Assembly: GCA_003164135.1 (NCBI GenBank)
Contig: PLSD01000030.1
Coordinates: 26,062 to 90,061 of the forward strand
Length of the DNA stretch: 64,000 nt
Reading direction: 5' to 3'
Origin: Acetobacteraceae bacterium
Lineage (GTDB): Bacteria > Pseudomonadota > Alphaproteobacteria > Acetobacterales > Acetobacteraceae
Shown here: piece after piece, positions 1 through 7,659 of the stretch
Layout of the letters: the number at the start of each line of letters is the position of its first letter
Numbering within the stretch: position 1 is the stretch's first letter
Made by a program: the position numbers and the translations under genes
The notes under the pieces: model-generated
Told to the model about the DNA's origin: nothing
The model's database searches: none
The model's input: the letters and a program-made list of their open reading frames with translations, nothing else

Positions 1-1549
1 GGGCGATGGCGAGGCGCTGTTGTTCGCCGCCGGAGAGGATGAGGCTCCAGTTGTCGGTATCGAGGAGGCGGGGGATGAGGGATTCCAGGCCGGCGTCGGT
101 GAGGGCGGTACGGACGGCATCGTCGGCGACGTTTTGTTCGATGGCGGGGTAGGTGACGGTGCGTTTGAGGCTGCCGAGCGGGAAGTAGGGTTTTTGCGGC
201 AGGAAGAGGATGGTGCCGGTGGGCGGGGTGACGCTGCCGTGGCCGAAGGGCCAGATGCCGGCGATGGCGCGGAACAGGGTGGATTTACCCGCGCCGGAGG
301 GGCCGGTGAGGATGATGGGTTCGCCGGGGGGCAGGGTGAGGCTGGCGTGATCGAGCAGGCAGCGGCCGTCCGGCAGGGTGAGGGTTAGGTTTTCCAGCGT
401 GAGGGCGGCGCCGGGCGTGCCACGCTGCGGGCCGGCGGCGCTGGCGATGCGGGCGGCGGAGACGGCTTCGCGGAAGCCGTAAAGACGCGAGACGGTGGCG
501 CGCCAGGTGACGAGTTCCGGGTATGAGGTGACGAACCAGGAGAGCGCGCCCTGGACCTGGCCGAAGACCATGGGAATTTGGCTCAGGCCGCCGAGGCCGA
601 TGGCCTTCGCGAAATAGCGCGGCAGGATGACGACGAGCGGAAAGATGTTGGCGATCTGGGTAAAGCCGATGGTGAAGAAGTTCAGCAGTTTGGTCCGGCG
701 CATGATGGCCCAGAAATTATCCCGCAAGGCCTGGAAGCGTTCGTTGAGTGTGATTTGTTCGTCGGCTTCGCCGCGATAGAGGGCAATGGCTTCCGGGTTT
801 TCGCGCACGCGGACGAGGCTGTAACGGAAATCGGCTTCCAGGCGTTGCTGGTTGAAGGAGAGCGGCACGAGTTTGCGGCCGATGATCTGGGTGAAGAAGG
901 TGCCGACTATGGAATAGAGCACGGCGACCCAGAGCATGTAGCCGGGGATGGTGATGCCAAAGAGTTTGATCGAGCCGGAGATGGCGTAGAGCACGAAGAC
1001 GAAGCTGAGCAGCGTGACGACGTTAGTGATGAAATCCATGCCCAGTGCCAGGCTGTTGGTGGTGAGGTCGCGCAGATCCTCGGAGATACGCTGATCCGGG
1101 TTGTCGATGACGGCGCTGCGGCTCTGGGACAGGCTGATGTTGTAATAGGCGCGGTCGGAGAGCCAGTTTTCAACGTAATGCGTGGTGAGCCACTGCCGCC
1201 AGCGGATTTGCAGCATCTGGTTGAGGTAGAAGGCGTATACCGCGATGAGGATGTAGACCACGACCAGTTGGGCAAAGCCGGGCATGGGCAGGCTGGAGCC
1301 CTTGATGGGCACCAGGAAGTAATACAGCAGGTGCAGAACCGTGGGTTCGTCATAGACCTGGATGGCGTTGAAGAAGTCGCGGTTCCAGTAGGTGAGGACC
1401 ACATTGAGGGCAACCAGCAGCAGGTTGAGGCCGATGACGGCGCCCAGCAGGCTGTAGGCGCGCCAGCGTTCCTCGGAACCGAAATAGGGTTTGGCAAGGC
1501 TCCAGGCCTCGGCGAAGCCGGTGATGAAATTGGTCATGGAGCGGCGCAT
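1..1549 (-). CDS. SbmA/YddA-like ABC transporter, fused permease and ATPase (3' end outside window)
   Basis: Half-transporter of the ABC_membrane_2 (SbmA/BacA/YddA, ABCD-like) type, a family that moves peptides, cobalamin or acyl compounds across the inner membrane. About 516 residues are visible. The N-terminal half has several hydrophobic segments (roughly residues 30-52, 80-100, 150-170 and 195-215). The nucleotide-binding domain follows, with a Walker A reading GPSGAGKST (about plus position 280-305), and the signature LSGGEQQRLAIA lies at the window edge, so Walker B and the H-loop are cut off. The ATG at 1549 is preferred; a second in-frame ATG lies at 1537. It begins 2 bases after the stop of the DUF3253 gene, so the two are probably cotranscribed. 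The substrate cannot be told from sequence. Confidence 0.88.
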   Translation of the reverse strand, partial: MRRSMTNFITGFAEAWSLAKPYFGSEERWRAYSLLGAVIGLNLLLVALNVVLTYWNRDFFNAIQVYDEPTVLHLLYYFLVPIKGSSLPMPGFAQLVVVYILIAVYAFYLNQMLQIRWRQWLTTHYVENWLSDRAYYNISLSQSRSAVIDNPDQRISEDLRDLTTNSLALGMDFITNVVTLLSFVFVLYAISGSIKLFGITIPGYMLWVAVLYSIVGTFFTQIIGRKLVPLSFNQQRLEADFRYSLVRVRENPEAIALYRGEADEQITLNERFQALRDNFWAIMRRTKLLNFFTIGFTQIANIFPLVVILPRYFAKAIGLGGLSQIPMVFGQVQGALSWFVTSYPELVTWRATVSRLYGFREAVSAARIASAAGPQRGTPGAALTLENLTLTLPDGRCLLDHASLTLPPGEPIILTGPSGAGKSTLFRAIAGIWPFGHGSVTPPTGTILFLPQKPYFPLGSLKRTVTYPAIEQNVADDAVRTALTDAGLESLIPRLLDTDNWSLILSGGEQQRLAIA

Positions 1550-1551
1550 GG

Positions 1552-1815
1552 TTATTCAGCCTGGGTGAGGCGCAGGCGGATGACGCCGCGGGCTTCCGCC
1601 GGGGGGACGGGTTTGCCTTTGCGCAGCAGCTCGATGACGCCGGCTTTGGCGAGACGCTGGGCCGCGAGGCGGATGGGCGAGAGACTGGCGCGCCATGCCT
1701 CGCCGGGCGGGTTGCCGGCCAGGGCGCGGGCGGCATCGGTGGGGGAGATGGATTTTTGCGCGTCCTTGCCGGTCAGCAGGGAGAGAATCGCTTTTTCGGC
1801 GGGGTCTGTGGTCAT
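1552..1815 (-). CDS. DUF3253 family small protein
   Basis: An 87-residue protein with the compact winged-helix-like pattern of DUF3253: an N-terminal helix (AEKAILSLL), a central SPTDAARAL segment, then a basic recognition-like helix (IRLAAQRLAKAGVIELLRKG) and a short beta strand ending RGVIRLRL. A longer upstream open frame exists, but the ATG at 1815 follows a purine-rich stretch (aagagcccc) and marks the start of the conserved part. The gene ends 2 bases before the ABC transporter start, suggesting a two-gene operon. The family has no established function; DNA binding is only a guess from the fold-like pattern. Confidence 0.75.
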   Translation of the reverse strand: MTTDPAEKAILSLLTGKDAQKSISPTDAARALAGNPPGEAWRASLSPIRLAAQRLAKAGVIELLRKGKPVPPAEARGVIRLRLTQAE

Positions 1816-1855
1816 GGGGCTCTTATGCCCAAAGCCGGGGAAGAGTGGAAGGCGG

Positions 1856-2758
1856 TTAGCCTGGGGCGAGCATGGCGGCGATTTCAGCGGCGGTGATGGG
1901 CTGGTTGAAATAGGGGCCCTGGCCTTCGTCGCAGCCGATTTCGGTGAGGCGTTGGAACTGCGATTCGCACTCCACGCCGTCAGCCAGCACGGCGCAGCCG
2001 AGCGCGTGGCCGGCGTTGATGGCGGCCTGGACGATGGCGGTGCCGGTGCCTTCATCGAGGTTATGGATGAGGGTGCGGTCCAGCCGCAGGGTGGTGATGG
2101 GCAGGCGCTTGAGGGCGCTGAGACTGGCGTAGCCGGTGCCGAAATTGTTGAGCGCCATGCGTACGCCCAGGCCTTGCAGGGCTTTGAGGGAAAACACGGT
2201 GTCGTCGTTGTCGTCGATCAGCATGGCTTCGGAGAGTTCCAGTTCCAGGCGGTCTGGGGACAGGCCGGAGGCGCTGAGGCATTCCAGGAGCTGGCGGACC
2301 AGCCGGCCGCTTTGCACGTGGCGCTGAGAGAGGTTGAGGGCGACTGACAGGGTACCGGGCCACGCGGCGGCTTCGGTGCAGGCCTGATGCAGCATCCAGC
2401 CGCCGATGTCGGTGATGAGGTCCGAGCGCTCGGCGATGGGCATGAAGTTGGCGGCGGCGATGAGGCCGCGGCGGCTGTGTTGCAGGCGGACGATGGCCTC
2501 GGCGCCGCGGATGAAGCCCGATTGCAGCGAGACCAGGGGTTGGTAGTGCAGCTTGAGGCCGCCGGTGACGAGCGCCTGGCGCAGGTGCTGGGTCGTGCGG
2601 CGGCGCTCGGTGACTTCACGGCGGGCGGTGCGCTGGCGCAGCTCGCGCGCGGTGTGCGCGGCGGGGGTCTGCGCGTTCACTTGCGTGTCCGCTTGCCTGT
2701 CCGCGAGGAGCTCAGCGGGGGAGTTTGATGCGTGCGGCATGGGGGCGGTGCTGGTCAT
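1856..2758 (-). CDS. Degenerate EAL-domain protein, probably catalytically inactive
   Basis: About 300 residues: a polar, Ala/Gln-rich N-terminal tail (about residues 1-60) followed by one EAL domain, with no GGDEF or sensor domain. Some active-site residues of c-di-GMP phosphodiesterases are kept: the Glu in AEAIVR (canonical EAL/EVL, about residue 87), Asn in ALNLS (about 142) and Glu in LELSEAM (about 177). Others are changed. The metal-binding DDFGTG is NNFGTG (about 204-205), the Lys of LKID is Arg in LRLD (about 225), and the Glu of AEGVE is Asp in ADGVE (about 260). Family knowledge says the two aspartates and the lysine are needed for hydrolysis, so I infer a c-di-GMP binder or protein-interaction module rather than an enzyme. 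A GTG at 2773 is an alternative start; neither has a clear ribosome site. Confidence 0.8.
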   Translation of the reverse strand: MTSTAPMPHASNSPAELLADRQADTQVNAQTPAAHTARELRQRTARREVTERRRTTQHLRQALVTGGLKLHYQPLVSLQSGFIRGAEAIVRLQHSRRGLIAAANFMPIAERSDLITDIGGWMLHQACTEAAAWPGTLSVALNLSQRHVQSGRLVRQLLECLSASGLSPDRLELELSEAMLIDDNDDTVFSLKALQGLGVRMALNNFGTGYASLSALKRLPITTLRLDRTLIHNLDEGTGTAIVQAAINAGHALGCAVLADGVECESQFQRLTEIGCDEGQGPYFNQPITAAEIAAMLAPG

Positions 2759-2885
2759 GGCGGGAAACTGCACCGGAGAAAGTTAAAGAGAGGAAAACGT
2801 TATTTTTATATATTTAGGCAAAGAATTGGGGGTGAATCCGATAGAGCGGAGGTAAAAAAGCGCCGGTGGGGGGCCGAGGTTGCCG

Positions 2886-4109
2886 TTAGACGGCGGGTAA
2901 GGTTGCGTGACCCTTTTGCGGCAACAGCGCCTGGGCGAGGCCGGCGAAACTGGGGCCGGGACCGTAGTGGCTGGCGATGTAGGCCAGGGCGGCATCGGGC
3001 GGCGGCGGGGATTTTAGTTGTTTGATGATGGCGCGGGCGAAAGCCTCGGGCGTTTTGGCCTCGATGAAAGGGCTGTCGGGATCGTGCGCGAAACCTTCCA
3101 GGCTGGCGGGGGTGGCGATGGTGAGCAGGCCGTGGCGGGCGTAGTCGAGCAGTTTGATTTTGAGACCCGAGCCGACGCGCAGAGGGGCGATGGCGAGTGC
3201 TGCACGGTGGAGCAGGGGGGCGATGTTGTTCACGCGGCCGAGGCGGGTGACGCCTTCTGGCACCAAGCGCAGGGCGGGGCCGCAGTCACCGATGAGGTCC
3301 AAGGTGACGCCCCGGCCGCGCAGGCGGGGCCAGACTTCGGTGAAAAACCAGCGCAGGCCGTCAAGGTTTGGCAGCGAGGCGCTGCCGATGAAGACCAGGC
3401 GGTGGGGGAGTTTGGCGGTGCCCGGCGGGGGCGGGGCGGGGGTGGCCGGCATGGGGAGCAGGAAGACGTCGCGGTCCGGGCACATGGCGGTGAGGATTTT
3501 GGCTTCCTCGGGCTGGATGGCGGCGATGTGGCGCGCGGTGGCGGCGAGTGCGGCTTCATCCTCGCGGCTGAGGTGTTCGGGTTGCACGCTGTAGCCGGCG
3601 CTACGCATGGCGCGGTGGCGGCGGTGGAACAGATCATGCGTGATGAGCACGCTGTTGAGGTTGGCGAGACCGGGGGCGGCCAGGATGGGGGTGCGGAAGA
3701 TGGTGTCGACCAGCACGGCGTCCGGCGGGTTTTTGGCGCAGTGGCGGGCGCACCAGGCGGCGTCGGCGGCGGAGGTGAAGCTGCCGAGCACTGTGTCAGC
3801 GCCATGGCGGCGGTTGCGGAGTTTGGTGGCCAGGGAGGGGGGGAGGCGGCGGAGCAGCGTGTGCCCCACGCTGCTGGCCAGGGCACGCGGGAAACTGGCC
3901 ACGATGTAGCCGCCGAAACTGTGGATGTGCGGTCCGGCGACGGTCACCAGACCGTAGCGTTCCACCGGCCGGGGCAGCCGGCGGCCCACAAGCACCACTT
4001 CAACCTCATGCCCCAGGCCGCGCAGCCATTCGATGATGGCGAAGTTCAGCGCCAGATGACCGGCGGTGCCGGGCCTGGGGAGTTCGTCGGTGACGAAGGC
4101 AAAGCGCAT
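2886..4109 (-). CDS. Glycosyltransferase family 4-like protein (GT-B fold)
   Basis: A 407-residue GT-B type enzyme expected to transfer a sugar from a nucleotide sugar to an envelope or exopolysaccharide acceptor. The N-terminal Rossmann half begins MRFAFVTDELPRPGTAGHLA and includes an inter-strand region with DTIFRTPILA and ITHDLFHRR. The C-terminal half contains the usual LVFIGSASLPNLDGLRWF segment, the GRVNNIAPLLHRAALAIAPL stretch and the nucleotide-sugar site PLRVGSGLKIKLLDYARHG, close to the E-x7-E region of family GT1/GT4. It starts 22 bases after the grxD stop, so it may be the last gene of the purQLbolAgrxD transcript. No other polysaccharide gene adjoins it, so the acceptor is unknown. 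Confidence 0.8.
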   Translation of the reverse strand: MRFAFVTDELPRPGTAGHLALNFAIIEWLRGLGHEVEVVLVGRRLPRPVERYGLVTVAGPHIHSFGGYIVASFPRALASSVGHTLLRRLPPSLATKLRNRRHGADTVLGSFTSAADAAWCARHCAKNPPDAVLVDTIFRTPILAAPGLANLNSVLITHDLFHRRHRAMRSAGYSVQPEHLSREDEAALAATARHIAAIQPEEAKILTAMCPDRDVFLLPMPATPAPPPPGTAKLPHRLVFIGSASLPNLDGLRWFFTEVWPRLRGRGVTLDLIGDCGPALRLVPEGVTRLGRVNNIAPLLHRAALAIAPLRVGSGLKIKLLDYARHGLLTIATPASLEGFAHDPDSPFIEAKTPEAFARAIIKQLKSPPPPDAALAYIASHYGPGPSFAGLAQALLPQKGHATLPAV

Positions 4110-4131
4110 CGCGGGGTGATGCGCTAAAACA

Positions 4132-4470
4132 TCAGGCGGCGCTGTCTTGCGCGATGCCTTTTTCGTTCAGCAGGGCTTCCAGTTCGCCGGTCTGGTACAT
4201 CTCGGTCACGATGTCGCAGCCGCCGACGAACTCGCCCAGGACGTAGAGCTGGGGAATGGTCGGCCAGTTGCTGAAGCTTTTGATGCCGTCACGGATTTCC
4301 GGGTTTTCCAGCACGTTGACGGTTTTGAAGGTGACGCCGGAGTGCTTGAGGATTTGCACGACGCGGGCGGAAAAGCCGCATTGCGGGAACAGCGGCGTGC
4401 CCTTCATGAAGAGCAGGACAGGGGAAGACTCGATATGCGACTGAATTTCAATGAAAACGGGGTCGGTCAT
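4132..4470 (-). CDS. grxD: Monothiol glutaredoxin Grx4 family
   Basis: A 112-residue class II (CGFS-type) glutaredoxin, a glutathione-dependent carrier and sensor of [2Fe-2S] clusters in the cytosol. The active-site CGFS lies at about residues 31-34 after the typical KGTP ([10 protein letters not shown]), and the WPTIPQLYV and FVGGCDIV glutathione-binding segments are present. Its length is normal for the family. It follows a bolA-like gene by 15 bases, and Grx4 and BolA proteins form a known cluster-binding complex, so the pair likely works together in iron or Fe-S trafficking. Both continue the purQ-purL cluster, an order common in alphaproteobacteria. Confidence 0.95.
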   Translation of the reverse strand: MTDPVFIEIQSHIESSPVLLFMKGTPLFPQCGFSARVVQILKHSGVTFKTVNVLENPEIRDGIKSFSNWPTIPQLYVLGEFVGGCDIVTEMYQTGELEALLNEKGIAQDSAA

Positions 4471-4485
4471 GGGCGGTAATTTTCC

Positions 4486-4719
4486 TTAATCGGGGGCTGC
4501 GGTTTGCAAAGCCAAGGCATGGAGCGCGCCGCCCATGTTGCCCTGAAGTGCCGCGTAGACCATCTGGTGCTGGCGCACGCGGGAAACTCCGCGAAACGCC
4601 TCGGAGATGACCGTGGCGGCGAAATGGTCGTTATCACCGGCAAGGTCTTCGATTGTGATGACCGCGTCCGGGAATGCGGACTTGATCAGGGCTTCGATTT
4701 CGCTAGCTGGCATGGCCAT
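4486..4719 (-). CDS. BolA/IbaG family protein
   Basis: A 77-residue BolA-like protein. It has the class II KH-like pattern: an N-terminal helix (IEALIKSAFP), the strand DAVITIEDLAGDNDHF with the conserved Asp and His that can ligate Fe-S clusters with glutaredoxin, a VISEAFRGVSRVRQHQMVY core (canonical F-x-G-x-x-x-v-x-R-H), and a C-terminal LHALALQT. It lies between purL (12 bases away) and grxD (15 bases away) on the same strand. Partnership with the neighbouring CGFS glutaredoxin is inferred from the known BolA-Grx complexes. It might equally be called ibaG; sequence alone does not settle the subgroup. Confidence 0.9.
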   Translation of the reverse strand: MAMPASEIEALIKSAFPDAVITIEDLAGDNDHFAATVISEAFRGVSRVRQHQMVYAALQGNMGGALHALALQTAAPD

Positions 4720-4731
4720 GTCTTGTATCCT

Positions 4732-6903
4732 TCAGGCGAACCAGGTTGGGAAAAACCCCTCGTTGGCGTCGCGCAGTACAGTCAACGATATGGCGACGCC
4801 GCCGGGCAGAGTCAAACATTCGTCGATGGTGGTGTGGCCAATTTTTTGCGCGGGGATGCCGGCGGCGAAGGCGGCGGTGAGCAAAACCTCGGCGTCCTCG
4901 ACCGCCAGGATGTAGCGGGCCTGGTCTTCGCCGAAGCAGAAGGCATGCGAGGTGTCCACCTGGGTGACGTCGGCGCCGGTGTTGCTGGCCAGCGCCATTT
5001 CGGTGACCGCGACGAGCAGGCCGCCGTCGGAGAGGTCATGGCAGGCGGCGATTTTGCCGGCGAGGATTTGCTCGCGGACGAAATCGCCGTTGGCGCGTTC
5101 GGCGGCGAGGTCCACCAGCGGCGGGGCGCCGGTCTCCAGGCCGCAGATTTCACGCAACCAAATGGAACGGCCGAGTTCGCCGGTGGTGGCGCCTATGAGC
5201 ACCAGGTCCTGGCCGGGGGCGATGGCGATGCCGCGGGCGAGGGAGGCGTCTTCCAGCACGCCGACGGCGCCGATGGCGGGGGTGGGGAGGATGCCTTTGC
5301 CCTCGGTCTCATTGTACAGCGAGACGTTGCCGGAGACGACGGGGAAATCCAGCGCGATGCAGGCGGCGGCCATGCCTTTGATGGCGCCGACGAACTGGCC
5401 CATGATTTCCGGCTTTTCCGGGTTGCCGAAGTTCATGTTGTCAGTGACCGCCAGCGGCGTGGCGCCGGTGGCGGTGATGTTGCGCCAGGCTTCGGCCACG
5501 GCTTGCGCGCCGCCTTGTTCCGGGTCGGCCACACAGTAGCGGGGTGTGCAGTCGGTGGTGATGGCGAGCGCGCGGTTGGTGCCTTCCAGGCGGACAATGG
5601 CGGCGTCCGACTCGGCGGGACGTTTGACGGTCTGGCCGCCGACGGTGGAGTCGTACTGGTCAAAAATCCAGCGGCGCGAACAGAGGTCCGGGCAAGCGAT
5701 GAGTTTGAGCAACGCCGTGCTGAGACTGGTGTCGGAGGAGATGGGGCCGAGCGGGGCGGGTTTGGGTGTCTCGGTGTAGGGGCGGCGGTAGAGGGGGGCG
5801 GCGTCGGACAGCGGGGCGAGGGGGATGTCGGCTTCGATGACGCCCTTGTGGGTGATGACGATGCGGCCGGTGCCGGTGATGTGGCCGATGACGGCGTAGT
5901 CGAGGTCCCATTTTTCGATGATGGCGCGGGCCATTTCGGAGCGTTCGGGTTTGAGTACGAGGAGCATGCGCTCCTGGCTTTCCGAGAGCATCATCTCATA
6001 GGCGGTCATGCCGGTTTCGCGCTGGGGGACGTTGTCGAGCGTGAGTTCGATGCCGACACCACCCTTGCCGGCCATTTCGACCGAGGAGGAGGTGAGGCCG
6101 GCCGCGCCCATGTCCTGGATGGCGACGATGGCGTCGGTCTGCATGAGTTCCAGGCAGGCTTCGATGAGCAGTTTTTCCGTGAACGGGTCGCCGACCTGCA
6201 CGGTGGGGCGTTTTTCCTCCGAGGACGCGTCAAATTCCGTGCTGGCCATGGTGGCGCCGTGGATGCCGTCGCGGCCGGTTTTGGAGCCGACGTAGACGAC
6301 CGGGTTGCCGATGCCGGCGGCGGCGGAGAGGAAGATTTTGTCCTGTGCTGCGATGCCGACCGTCATGGCGTTGACCAGCGGGTTGCCATTATAGGCGGGG
6401 TGGAAGTTGACCTCGCCGCCGACGGTGGGGACGCCGACGCAGTTGCCGTAGCCGCCGATGCCGCGGACCACGCCATCAACCACGCGCTTGGTGACGGGGA
6501 GGGCGGGATCGCCGAAACGCAAGGCGTTGAGGTTGGCGATGGGGCGGGCACCCATGGTGAACACATCGCGCAAAATGCCGCCGACGCCGGTGGCCGCACC
6601 CTGGTAGGGCTCGATGAAGCTGGGGTGGTTATGCGATTCCATTTTGAAAATCGCGGCCATGCCCTCGCCGATGTCGATGACGCCGGCGTTCTCGCCTGGG
6701 CCGTGGATGACCCAGGGGGCTTTGGTCGGGAGTTCCTTCAGCCAGACGCGGGAGGATTTGTAGGAGCAATGCTCCGACCACATGACGGAGAAAATGCCGA
6801 GTTCCGTGAAGCTGGGCGTGCGGCCCATGATTTCTATAACTTTGGCGTATTCCTCGGCGTTGAGGCCGAAGGATTTGGCGAGGGTGGCGTTTACTTCAGT
6901 CAT
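4732..6903 (-). CDS. purL: Phosphoribosylformylglycinamidine synthase subunit PurL (small type)
   Basis: A 723-residue synthetase subunit that makes formylglycinamidine ribonucleotide from FGAR, ATP and ammonia in de novo purine synthesis. It is the short PurL form, which needs separate PurS and PurQ subunits; both are encoded nearby. Visible features are the N-terminal [12 protein letters not shown] with the catalytic His, the nucleotide-binding [16 protein letters not shown] region, the [15 protein letters not shown] motif, and the repeated second half with [13 protein letters not shown] and [12 protein letters not shown]. The start overlaps the purQ stop by 4 bases (ATGA), indicating translational coupling. 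Confidence 0.98.
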   Translation of the reverse strand: MTEVNATLAKSFGLNAEEYAKVIEIMGRTPSFTELGIFSVMWSEHCSYKSSRVWLKELPTKAPWVIHGPGENAGVIDIGEGMAAIFKMESHNHPSFIEPYQGAATGVGGILRDVFTMGARPIANLNALRFGDPALPVTKRVVDGVVRGIGGYGNCVGVPTVGGEVNFHPAYNGNPLVNAMTVGIAAQDKIFLSAAAGIGNPVVYVGSKTGRDGIHGATMASTEFDASSEEKRPTVQVGDPFTEKLLIEACLELMQTDAIVAIQDMGAAGLTSSSVEMAGKGGVGIELTLDNVPQRETGMTAYEMMLSESQERMLLVLKPERSEMARAIIEKWDLDYAVIGHITGTGRIVITHKGVIEADIPLAPLSDAAPLYRRPYTETPKPAPLGPISSDTSLSTALLKLIACPDLCSRRWIFDQYDSTVGGQTVKRPAESDAAIVRLEGTNRALAITTDCTPRYCVADPEQGGAQAVAEAWRNITATGATPLAVTDNMNFGNPEKPEIMGQFVGAIKGMAAACIALDFPVVSGNVSLYNETEGKGILPTPAIGAVGVLEDASLARGIAIAPGQDLVLIGATTGELGRSIWLREICGLETGAPPLVDLAAERANGDFVREQILAGKIAACHDLSDGGLLVAVTEMALASNTGADVTQVDTSHAFCFGEDQARYILAVEDAEVLLTAAFAAGIPAQKIGHTTIDECLTLPGGVAISLTVLRDANEGFFPTWFA

Positions 6904-7559
6904 GCTGCTGCCAGTGAGTCAAAGAGGGGTTTGCCGTCGGTGCCGCCCATTAGCGGGTCCACCAGGTCTTCCGGGTGCGGCATGAGGCCGAGCACGCGCA
7001 GATTGGGCGAGTAGATGCCGGCGATGGCGCGGGCCGAGCCGTTGCGGTTTTCGTCATGGTAGCGGAAAGCGACCAGGCCTTCGCCTTCGAGGCGGTCGAG
7101 CGTGGCGTCATCGGCGGTGTAATTGCCGTCGCCATGGGCCATAGGGGCGCGGAAGACTTCGCCTTTGCCGTATTTGGAGGTGAACACGGTGTCGTTGCGC
7201 TCGACCTTCAGTAGGGTGTCCATGGAGAGAAACCGTAATCCCGCGTTGCGCAGCAGGGCGCCGGGGAGCAGGCCGGATTCGGTGAGGATCTGGAAGCCGT
7301 TGCACACGCCGAGCACGTAGCCGCCGCGCGCGGCGTGGGTTTTCACCGCCTGCATCACCGGGCTTTGCGCCGCCATGGCGCCGCAGCGCAGGTAGTCGCC
7401 GAAGGAGAATCCGCCGGGGATGATGACAAGGTCCAGCCCGGAGAGGTCGGTCTCCTTGTGCCAGATGATCCTGGGTTCGGTGCCAAAAGACTGGCGGACG
7501 GCCAGCACCATGTCGCGCTCGCGGTTGATGCCGGGGAAGAGAAGAATGCCTGCTTTCAT
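6900..7559 (-). CDS. purQ: Phosphoribosylformylglycinamidine synthase glutaminase subunit PurQ
   Basis: A 219-residue class I glutamine amidotransferase that supplies ammonia to PurL. The nucleophile Cys sits in [10 protein letters not shown], and the catalytic His and Glu sit in LMPHPEDLV near the C-terminus. The N-terminus [16 protein letters not shown] is typical. It is first in the purQ-purL-bolA-grxD group and is not preceded by purS: the divergent Hint-domain gene begins 100 bases upstream. purQ must therefore have its own promoter in 7560-7659, unlike the usual purC-purS-purQ-purL transcript. A TTGCAC and a TAACATAT lie there, but I could not fit a convincing spacing. Confidence 0.98.
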   Translation of the reverse strand: MKAGILLFPGINRERDMVLAVRQSFGTEPRIIWHKETDLSGLDLVIIPGGFSFGDYLRCGAMAAQSPVMQAVKTHAARGGYVLGVCNGFQILTESGLLPGALLRNAGLRFLSMDTLLKVERNDTVFTSKYGKGEVFRAPMAHGDGNYTADDATLDRLEGEGLVAFRYHDENRNGSARAIAGIYSPNLRVLGLMPHPEDLVDPLMGGTDGKPLFDSLAAA

Positions 7560-7659
7560 GGGCCGGTTCTGCCGGAGAAGCGGCGAGGGGGCAATATGTT
7601 ACTGTGCAAGGCGGCCGCGCGCCGGTAGGGTGAGGGCGTAATGAATTGCGGGTGGCAAA

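Noticed and set aside
578..2347. Long plus-strand open frame antisense to the ABC transporter and EAL genes
   Set aside because: It has low-complexity Gly/Ala/Asp/Glu-rich translation typical of the antisense of GC-rich genes, no domain and no ribosome site; the minus-strand reading gives clear families.
4504..7014. 836-codon plus-strand open frame antisense to purL and purQ
   Set aside because: The reading is the complement of well-conserved purine genes and contains no recognisable motif; such frames arise from codon bias.
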